A stretch of DNA of 20,935 nucleotides from assembly GCA_946481135.1 (NCBI GenBank), contig CAMLMQ010000026.1, positions 1 to 20,935 of the forward strand, written 5' to 3'. The stretch comes from an uncultured Microbacteriaceae bacterium (GTDB lineage Bacteria > Actinomycetota > Actinomycetes > Actinomycetales > Microbacteriaceae). Numbering within the stretch: the stretch's first letter is position 1; each line of letters starts with the position of its first letter. The position numbers were made by a program, and so were the translations under genes. This document shows positions 14,507 through 20,935 of this stretch, piece after piece. The notes beneath the pieces are model-generated. The model ran no database searches. It was not told where the DNA came from and saw only the letters and a list, made by a program, of their open reading frames with translations.

Positions 14507-15202
14507 TCACCTCAGATCCGCGAACTGGTCGACGTCGGCAGCCTGGGCGAGCACCCGGAACACGATACGGGTGCGACCGATCTCGATGACGGAATCGGCG
14601 GGAAGCGGGGCTTTCGTGAGCGGCTGGCCGTTGAGCTTGGAGCCGTTGGTCGACCCGAGGTCGTTCACCTGGCCGCGCTTTCCGTCCCAGAGGATCTCGA
14701 TGTGCTTGCGCGAGGTGCCCGAGTCGTCGACGGTGATGTCGGCCTCCGAGCCGCGACCGATCACGGTGCGCGATTTCGTGAGCGGGTAGCGCTTGCCGCC
14801 GATGTCGAGCACCGGGTTCCAGGCGATCTCGCCCTTCACGTTCTGCGACTCCACGCGTACCGTGCCCTCGGTGACGCCGGCATCCTCGACGAGCTTGATC
14901 GAGATGCCGCCGGCGAACGCGTAGCTCTGCGCCGTCGCGTGCCGCTGCACCTGTTGGGTCAGCTCGTCGACGAGCGCCGGACCGAGCGCCGCCATCCTCG
15001 CGTGGTCGGCCCGCGAGAGGTGCACGACGAAGCTGTTGGGCGCGAGGATGCGGTCGCGGGCGACGACCGCGGCCCGGGTGTCGAGCTCGCGGCGCAGTGC
15101 CGCGGTGATCTCGAGGGGCTCGAGACCGCTCTTGAAGGCCTTCGCGAACGCGCCGTTGACGACACGATCGAGGCCCTTCTCGAAGCTGTCGAGGATCCCC
15201 AC
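14507..15202 (-). CDS. fhaA: FHA domain protein FhaA with short linker
   Basis: FhaA binds phosphorylated MviN/MurJ-type partners and modulates peptidoglycan synthesis in mycobacteria. The 231-residue product has an FhaA N-terminal domain (about 1-118, with GLEPLEITAALRREL and APNSFVVHLS) and a C-terminal FHA domain (about 130-218). The FHA domain shows IGRGS (148-152), SGTSRKH (161-167) and LGSTNGSKLNG (182-192). The M. tuberculosis protein is about 527 residues because of a long disordered linker that is essentially absent here. GTG at 15202 is set by AAGGGG 5 nt upstream and by homology starting at GILDSFEKGLDRVVNGAFAK without an extension. It is first in the leftward operon. TAACAT on the minus strand (15258-15263) is a possible -10, uncertain. 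Confidence 0.94.
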   Translation of the reverse strand: MGILDSFEKGLDRVVNGAFAKAFKSGLEPLEITAALRRELDTRAAVVARDRILAPNSFVVHLSRADHARMAALGPALVDELTQQVQRHATAQSYAFAGGISIKLVEDAGVTEGTVRVESQNVKGEIAWNPVLDIGGKRYPLTKSRTVIGRGSEADITVDDSGTSRKHIEILWDGKRGQVNDLGSTNGSKLNGQPLTKAPLPADSVIEIGRTRIVFRVLAQAADVDQFADLR

Positions 15203-15317
15203 GCGGCCCCTTCGGATAGCGGACGGCACCCTCGTGGGGGCCGTGGCGGTCAGAACGATGTTAGTCGCGGAGGCCGGGGAACCGGATGTGAGCCCGTCGT
15301 GATACCGTTGCGGTCGC

Positions 15318-15405
15318 GCGCGCGAGTGGCGGAATGGCAGACGCGCTGGCTTCAGGTGCCAGTACTCGAAAGGGTGTGGGGGTTCAAGTCCCCCCTCGCG
15401 CACCA
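15318..15405 (+). tRNA. leuT: tRNA-Leu (CAG)
   Basis: Acceptor GCGCGAG (15318-15324) pairs with CTCGCGC (15395-15401), followed by A and an encoded CCA (15403-15405). The anticodon stem CTGGC/GCCAG encloses TTCAGGT with CAG at 15351-15353. A long variable arm (about 15361-15375) marks a class II tRNA, and the T stem GGGGG/CCCCC encloses TTCAAGT. TACCGT at 15303-15308 may be its -10. A tRNA-Leu next to fhaA is conserved in M. tuberculosis (leuT). Confidence 0.97.
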
Positions 15406-15415
15406 CCTCGACGGG

Positions 15416-15453
15416 CCCCGGCTCTGGCAACAGAGTCCGGGGTCTTCTGTCGT
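15416..15453 (+). terminator. strong hairpin terminator after tRNA-Leu
   Basis: CCCCGG-CTCTG (15416-15426) pairs with CAGAG-T-CCGGGG (15431-15442). One bulged T breaks an 11-bp stem closed by the stable GNRA-type tetraloop GCAA. The pyrimidine-rich tail TCTTCTGTCGTT follows. It ends at the stop codon of the convergent deoR-family gene, so it may serve both. Confidence 0.85.
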
Positions 15454-16233
15454 TCAGGCGACCAGTACGCGGGGCCCGACGACGCTCGGCTGATCCGCGA
15501 GGTAGGCGGCGCCGCGCGCGGACGTGACGACCGTGGCGAACTGGTCGAGCGACCCGATGCGGCCGAGGTGCCGCTGCCCGAACTTCGACCCGTCGGCGAC
15601 GAGCATCGCGGTCGTGGCGCTGCGCAGCATCGCGCGCTTCACCTCCGCCTCGGGGAGGTTGACGTTCGTGACGTCGCCGGTGCGGTCGATGCCGTTGCAG
15701 CCGATGATCGCGAGGTCGACGTGCAGGTCGGCGAGGGTCGCCGACGCGACGGGGTCGACGAGGGAGTGCTGCAGGGGGCGCAGGGTGCCGCCGGTCACGA
15801 CGACGGTGAACCGGGGGATGGCGGGCTCGAGCGCGAGGGCGATACCGAGCCCGTTGGTGACGACGACGAGCTCGGTGAGGTCGACGCGGTCGACGAGGGC
15901 CTGGGCGACCGCATGCGTGGTCGAGCCGACATCCAGCAGGACGCTGCTGCCGTTCGCGACCTCGGCGGCGGCCCGGCGGCCGATCGCGCGCTTGAGCTCC
16001 GCGTCGCGGCGGGAGGCGGCCTCGACGCTCGCCTCGCGCTGCTCGCCGCGCAGGGAGAGCGCGCCACCGTGCACGCGGCGCACGCGTCCGGCATCCGCGA
16101 GTTCGCGCAGGTCGGCGCGCACCGTGACCTCGCTCACCCCGAGCCGGGCGGCGGCGTCGGCGACGCGCACGAAGCCGTCGGCGGCGACGAGCGCGTCGAG
16201 CCGGTCGCGTCGGGCGCTCGGCAGCTCGTCCAT
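15454..16233 (-). CDS. DeoR-family transcriptional regulator of the gal genes
   Basis: The 259-residue product has an N-terminal DeoR winged helix (about 4-58): RRDRLDALVAADGFVRVADAAARLGVSEVTVRADLRELADAGRVRRVHGGA, with the family's RVHGGA end. A sugar-phosphate sensor domain follows (about 75-250), with DVGSTTHAVAQAL, VVTNGLGIALAL, VVTGGTLRPLQHSLVDP and ADGSKFGQRHLGRI. DeoR regulators usually repress sugar genes and are released by a phosphorylated sugar. ATG at 16233 has AAAGG 6 nt upstream; the open frame continues but without homology. It is divergent from galT over about 40 nt, so control of galTKE and of itself is the natural inference. Confidence 0.93.
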   Translation of the reverse strand: MDELPSARRDRLDALVAADGFVRVADAAARLGVSEVTVRADLRELADAGRVRRVHGGALSLRGEQREASVEAASRRDAELKRAIGRRAAAEVANGSSVLLDVGSTTHAVAQALVDRVDLTELVVVTNGLGIALALEPAIPRFTVVVTGGTLRPLQHSLVDPVASATLADLHVDLAIIGCNGIDRTGDVTNVNLPEAEVKRAMLRSATTAMLVADGSKFGQRHLGRIGSLDQFATVVTSARGAAYLADQPSVVGPRVLVA

Positions 16234-16279
16234 CGATGCCTTTCGAAACCGTAAGCGGGTCGTCGCTACCGTAATGCGC
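16234..16279. promoter_or_regulatory. divergent deoR/gal promoter with ACCGTAA direct repeat
   Basis: ACCGTAA occurs at 16248-16254 and 16268-16274, exactly 20 bp apart. The right copy overlaps TACCGT (16267-16272), a -10 candidate 7 nt before the GTG at 16280. The left copy, read on the minus strand, contains TACGGT, a -10 candidate for the regulator. TTTCGAAA (16241-16248) is a palindrome next to it. A protein binding both repeats would cover both promoters. Confidence 0.45.
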
Positions 16280-17364
16280 GTGAGCCCCATCGTCCAGCGC
16301 CCGGCCCGCCTCGCCGACGGGCGCGACCTCATCTACTTCGACGACGCCGACACGACCCTCGGCCCCGAGCGCCGCATCGACGAGCGCGCCCTCGACGCGC
16401 GCCCCGCGACCGCGACCATGCGGCAGGACGTGCTGACCGGCGACTGGATCTCGATCGCCGCCGCCCGGCAGAACCGGGTCTTCCTGCCGCCGGCCGAGGC
16501 CGACCCGCTCGCCCCGCAGTCGCCCGGCAACCCGTCGGAGATCCCGGATGTCTACGACGTCGCCGTCTTCGAGAACCGCTCCCCCTCGTTCGGCCCCGAC
16601 CTCGGCCCCGTCGACACCGAGGGCTACGGGTTCGAGCGCACCGCGCCGTCGCACGGCCGTTGCGAGGTCGTGTGCTTCGCGCCCGAGTCCACCGGATCGC
16701 TCGGCGCGCAGACGGTGAGCCGCGTGCGAACCGTCGTCGAGGCGTGGGCCGAGCGCACCGCGGCGCTCTCGGCGTTGCCCGGCGTCGCGCAGGTCTTCCC
16801 GTTCGAGAACCGCGGCGAGGCCATCGGCGTGACGCTGCACCACCCGCACGGGCAGATCTACTCCTACCCCTACGTCACGCCGCGCACGCAGAGGATGCTC
16901 GACGCCGCCGACGCGGTCGGACCCGACCTCTTCGCGCGCATCCTCGACACCGAGACGGCGGGACCGCGGATGGTGCTCGACGGCGAGCACTGGGCCGCGT
17001 TCGTGCCGTTCGCCGCGCGCTGGCCGCTCGAGGTGCACCTCCTCCCCCGGCGTCACGTGCCCGACCTCGCGGCGACGACCGACGCCGAGCGCGACGAGCT
17101 CGCGGTGCTGCACCGCCGGCTGCTGCGCGGCGTCGACGCGCTCTACGACTCCCCCACGCCGTACATCGCGGCGTGGCACCAGGCACCCGTGCACGTCGGC
17201 CGTCAGGCTCTGCGCGTGCACCTGCAGCTCACCTCCCCGCGTCGCGCGGCCGACCGGCTCAAGTACCTCGCCGGGTCGGAGGCCGCGATGGGCGCCTGGA
17301 TCGGCGACGTCGTGCCGGAGGCGCAGGCCGAGCGGCTGCGGGCCGCGATCGCGACGGTGGACGC

Positions 17365-17368
<4 letters not shown>
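16274..17368 (+). CDS. galT: galactose-1-phosphate uridylyltransferase
   Basis: GalT swaps UMP between UDP-glucose and galactose-1-phosphate in the Leloir pathway. The 364-residue product has the actinobacterial form: DLIYFDDADTTLGPERR (18-34), TATMRQDVLTGDWISIAAARQNR (46-68), VFENRSPSFG (98-107) and the active-site HHPHGQIYSYPYV (189-201) with nucleophile H192. WPLEVHLLPRRHVPDL (250-265) and VHVGRQALRVHLQL carry C-terminal signatures. The start may be ATG 16274 or GTG 16280; the latter sits 7 nt after TACCGT, as in a leaderless mRNA, and no Shine-Dalgarno supports the ATG. The stop overlaps the galK ATG by 4 nt. Confidence 0.94.
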
Positions 17369-18530
<1,162 letters not shown>

Positions 18531-18534
<4 letters not shown>

Positions 18535-19493
18535 GCTGGCTCGTGACGGGAGGCGCCGGCTACATCGGCGCGCACGTGGTCGCCGCGCTGCGGGAGGCCG
18601 GGATGCCGGTCGTCGTGCTCGACGACCTCTCGACCGGACGGCGGACGTTCGTGCCCGAGGGCGTGCCGTTCGTGCACGGCACGCTGCTCGACGGCGCGCT
18701 GCTCGAACGCGCGTTCGGCGAGCACGACGTGCACGGCGTCATCCACGTCGCGGGATTCAAGTACGCGGGGGTCTCGGTGCAGCAGCCGCTGCACACGTAC
18801 GCCCAGAACGTCGAGGGCACGCGGATGCTGCTGGCCGCGATGCAGGACCGCGGTGTCGACCGCATCGTGTTCTCGTCGAGTGCGGCCGTGTACGGCACGC
18901 CCGACGTCGATCTCGTGACCGAAGACACCCCGAAGAACCCCGAGTCGCCCTACGGCGAGTCGAAGCTCATCGGCGAGTGGCTGCTGCGCGACCAGGAGAT
19001 CGCGACCGGGTTGCGGCACACGTCGCTGCGCTACTTCAACGTCGTCGGCTCGGGCGCCGCCGGGGTCTACGACGTGAGCCCGCACAACCTGCTGCCGAAG
19101 GTGTTCGAGGCGCTGCTCGAGGGTCGCGTTCCCGTGATCAACGGCACCGACTACCCGACCCCCGACGGCACGAACGTGCGCGACTACCTCCATGTCGACG
19201 ACCTCGCCCTCGCCCACGTCGCGGCCGCCCGCCGACTCGACGCCGGCGAACCCGTCGAGCGGGCCTACAACCTCGGGTCGGGCGACGGTGCGTCGGTGCG
19301 GGCGATCATGGACGCCATCCGCCGGGCGACCGGGATCGACTTCGAGCCCGAGGAGGGGCCGCGGCGGCCCGGCGACCCGGCGCGCATCGTCGCGTCGGGC
19401 GAACTCGCGGCACGCGACCTCGACTGGCGCATGCGGCACTCGCTCGACGAGATGGTCGCGAGCGCGTGGGCGGCCCGCCGCGCGGCGGACTGA
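18531..19493 (+). CDS. galE: UDP-glucose 4-epimerase
   Basis: GalE interconverts UDP-galactose and UDP-glucose and completes the Leloir cycle. The 320-residue short-chain dehydrogenase-type protein begins with the NAD-binding TGGAGYIGAHV (6-16). FSSSAAVYG (114-122) and the catalytic Y141 and K145 in SPYGESK follow, then RYFNVVGSG (167-175) and RDYLHVDDLALAHV (217-230). It is last in the operon. The stop lies 8 nt from the stop of a convergent small gene, and a TGACCG-AG-CGGTCA palindrome (19491-19504) spans both stop codons. Confidence 0.95.
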
Positions 19494-19501
19494 CCGAGCG
19501 G

Positions 19502-19639
19502 TCACGTCTCGAGCGTGTCCGGCCCGTTGGGGCCGTGGGGACGGATCGGTTCGCGCCGGTAGCCGTCGCGTCGCACGGCGGCGACCGTGCCGACGACGCC
19601 GGCGACCGCGAGGCCGATGACGAGGACGAGGATGACCAT
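19502..19639 (-). CDS. 45-residue single-pass membrane protein
   Basis: The ATG at 19639 has GGGAG 4 nt upstream on the minus strand. Residues 1-22 form one hydrophobic Val/Ile/Leu/Ala/Gly helix. A short hydrophilic tail of basic and Pro/Gly residues (RRDGYRREPIRPHGPNGPDTLET) follows and is probably cytoplasmic. The gene faces galE and is divergent from the six-helix protein, sharing the palindromic promoter region with it. A TACAAT -10 candidate lies 11 nt upstream. Its family is unknown to me. Confidence 0.65.
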   Translation of the reverse strand: MVILVLVIGLAVAGVVGTVAAVRRDGYRREPIRPHGPNGPDTLET

Positions 19640-19651
19640 GGTGCTCCCGAA

Positions 19652-19667
19652 TTGTACGATCGTATAA
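19652..19667. promoter_or_regulatory. palindromic operator candidate in divergent promoter
   Basis: TTGTACGATCGTATAA is palindromic at 14 of 16 positions, with a perfect 10-bp core TACGATCGTA (19655-19664). Outward-facing -10 candidates overlap its ends: TATAAG (19663-19668) rightward and TACAAT (19651-19656) leftward. This is the usual layout for a TetR- or MarR-type repressor site; no such gene is in the window. Confidence 0.5.
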
Positions 19668-19710
19668 GGTGCTCGACAGTAGCAACCGCGCCGTACGAAG
19701 GGACACGTCG

Positions 19711-20331
19711 ATGACTGCCGAACCCCGCCCGATTCCCGCCACCCCGAAGTCCGACCCGATCTACGGCACCGGCTCGACGCTCGCCGAGCGCAACCTCGCC
19801 CGCATCTCCGCTGTCGTCGGAACGGCGGGAGTGCTCGCGGCCGTCGCCCTGACCTCCCCCGACGTGTGGGCCCTCTGGCAGTACGCCGTCGCCGCCGTCG
19901 TCGCGTTCGACCTGATCGGCGGCGTCGTCGCCAACGCCCTCGCGTCTGCGCAACGCGAGCACGAACGCCCCGACCGTCCCGGCGACGGCCCGCTGCTGCG
20001 GCTCGTGCGTCGTCCCGTGCTCTTCAGCGCCCTTCACGTGCAGCCGATCCTCGTCGGGCTGCTGTTCCCCGGCGCCCCCTGGTGGTGGGGGCCGGCGTGG
20101 TACGCCGTCGTGCTCGGCGCCGTGATCGTCGTGCGCCGCGTGCCCCGTCACCTCGCCCGGCCCGTCGCGCTCGCCGTCGCAGCCGGGGTCGCCGTGGCCA
20201 GTCCTCTCGTGGTGGCCCCTGTCGGGTTCGCGTGGCTGCCGGTGATCATGGTGCTGAAGCTCGTCGTCGCCCACGCCGTCCCGCGCGACCTCGAGCCGCA
20301 TCCGGAGGGAGCCGCACGTGTCGCCGACTGA
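19711..20331 (+). CDS. six-helix integral membrane protein, unknown function
   Basis: The 206-residue product has a short polar N-terminus and about six transmembrane helices (roughly 33-50, 57-78, 104-121, 128-143, 150-170, 172-190). Loops carry HERPDRPGDGP and a GAPWWWGPAWY segment. I do not recognise a family. ATG at 19711 has AAGGG 8 nt upstream; an in-frame GTG at 19669 would overlap the -10 box and is unlikely. The last 14 nt overlap the CoA-transferase gene, so the two are probably translated together. That pairing suggests a role in the same pathway, such as substrate uptake, but nothing in the sequence proves it. Confidence 0.8.
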   Translation: MTAEPRPIPATPKSDPIYGTGSTLAERNLARISAVVGTAGVLAAVALTSPDVWALWQYAVAAVVAFDLIGGVVANALASAQREHERPDRPGDGPLLRLVRRPVLFSALHVQPILVGLLFPGAPWWWGPAWYAVVLGAVIVVRRVPRHLARPVALAVAAGVAVASPLVVAPVGFAWLPVIMVLKLVVAHAVPRDLEPHPEGAARVAD

Positions 20332-20935
20332 GCCCGGGCGCTTCCTGCCCGCCATGTGGGCGGCGCTGGGCGAGACCGGCTCGCCGCCCGCGGTGCACGG
20401 CGGGATCCCGCCGCTGCCGTCTCGGCTGCACGCGGCGGAGCTCGTGCGGGACGCGATCGCGACCGCGAGCCTCGCCGCCGCACGGCTCGCGGCGGTGGAG
20501 CCCGACATCCACCTCGACACCGATCGCGTCGCCACGGCGGTCACGAGCGACCGCCACCTGCGCCTCGACGGCGCGGCCCCCGACGTGTGGTCGCCGACAT
20601 CCGGGTTCTTCGCGGCCCGCGACGGCTGGGTGCGCACGCACACCAACTACCCCCACCACCGCACGCGACTGCTCGCTGCCCTCGAGCTGCCCGCCGACGC
20701 GACCCCGGAGACCTTCGCCGCGCGGGTCGCCGAGCTCGACGCCGGCGACCTCGAGCGGCGGGCCCTGGCGGCCGACGCCCTCGCCGTCGCGGTGCGCGAC
20801 CCCGACGGCTGGGCGCGGGAGCCCGCCTCCGAGGCGCTCGCCGGAGAACCCGTCGTGAGGATGCGGACCCGCACCCGGAGGAACGCCCGCCCGCCCCGCC
20901 CCGGCCCAACTCCCTCGGCCGCGGGGCCGCTCGCG
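20318..20935 (+). CDS. CaiB/BaiF-family CoA-transferase, 3' end cut by window
   Basis: Family III CoA-transferases move CoA between organic acids. The 206 visible codons show a CaiB/BaiF-like segment: LHAAELVRDAIATASLAAARL (37-57), then SPTSGFFAARDGWVRTHTNYPHHRTRLLAAL (93-123), where a gene-family Trp/His-rich strand and a downstream helix are seen. The visible end (PPRPGPTPSAAGPLA) resembles the linker that leads to GVRVLDLTRVIAGP in the next domain. The start is GTG 20318, with GGAGGGA 7 nt upstream, overlapping the membrane gene. The catalytic aspartate would lie beyond the window. The substrate is unknown. Confidence 0.75.
   Translation, partial: MSPTEPGRFLPAMWAALGETGSPPAVHGGIPPLPSRLHAAELVRDAIATASLAAARLAAVEPDIHLDTDRVATAVTSDRHLRLDGAAPDVWSPTSGFFAARDGWVRTHTNYPHHRTRLLAALELPADATPETFAARVAELDAGDLERRALAADALAVAVRDPDGWAREPASEALAGEPVVRMRTRTRRNARPPRPGPTPSAAGPLA

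Noticed and set aside
15318..15460. tRNA-Leu as an integration site for the adjacent gal module
   Set aside because: No repeat of the tRNA 3' end was seen downstream, and there is no integrase; the gal genes look like ordinary high-GC chromosomal genes.
14507..17221. 904-codon leftward frame reaching across tRNA-Leu and deoR into galT
   Set aside because: Only the last 231 codons encode FhaA; upstream it crosses a tRNA and a strong terminator and is low-complexity Arg/Ala-rich shadow sequence.

Overview
This is high-GC DNA whose gene order matches the origin-proximal region of an actinobacterium. In Mycobacterium tuberculosis the same series runs ileT, alaT, ppiA, crgA, trpG, pknB, pknA, pbpA, rodA, pstP, fhaB, fhaA, leuT, and all of these are present here in that order. 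A rhomboid-like gene beside ppiA, a short FhaA and a palindromic repeat that I recall from related genomes make Microbacteriaceae the likeliest family. The family is an inference from context; no rRNA is present to confirm it.

Layout. Positions 1-182 hold the 3' part of tRNA-Ile(GAT) and a complete tRNA-Ala(TGC), separated by a structured palindromic repeat. Positions 156-2663 are a leftward block of small membrane proteins, including a 35-codon gene with an excellent ribosome binding site, a YcaQ-type winged-helix protein and a 175-residue coiled membrane-anchored protein. Rightward genes follow: a cyclophilin (ppiA) and a zinc-finger rhomboid-like protein that lacks its catalytic residues. 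A repeat-rich convergent gap (4231-4472) precedes leftward crgA. Divergent from crgA is a rightward group: class E sortase, 52-residue membrane protein and TrpG/PabA-type glutaminase.

Positions 6461-15202 carry the leftward cell-wall growth and division operon fhaA-fhaB-pstP-rodA-pbpA-pknA-pknB. It encodes two Ser/Thr kinases with PASTA domains, the PP2C phosphatase that opposes them, two FHA phospho-readers, and a SEDS glycosyltransferase with its partner transpeptidase. Most junctions are 4-nt stop/start overlaps. tRNA-Leu(CAG) lies just beyond fhaA and ends in a clear hairpin terminator.

Positions 15454-19493 are a Leloir galactose module: a leftward DeoR-family regulator and a rightward, overlapping galT-galK-galE operon. 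A short intergenic region with a direct repeat lies between them. From 19502 the window changes to a 45-residue membrane protein facing away from a six-helix membrane protein and a CaiB/BaiF-type CoA-transferase cut by the window end. A near-perfect 16-bp palindrome sits in the divergent promoter of this last module.

The most unusual points are the apparently dead rhomboid, several promoters whose -10 box lies 6-7 nt before the start codon (leaderless mRNAs), two copies of a hairpin repeat with compensatory stem changes, and an altered active-site motif in the YcaQ-like protein. I saw no insertion sequence, phage gene, CRISPR array or clearly new multi-gene system.
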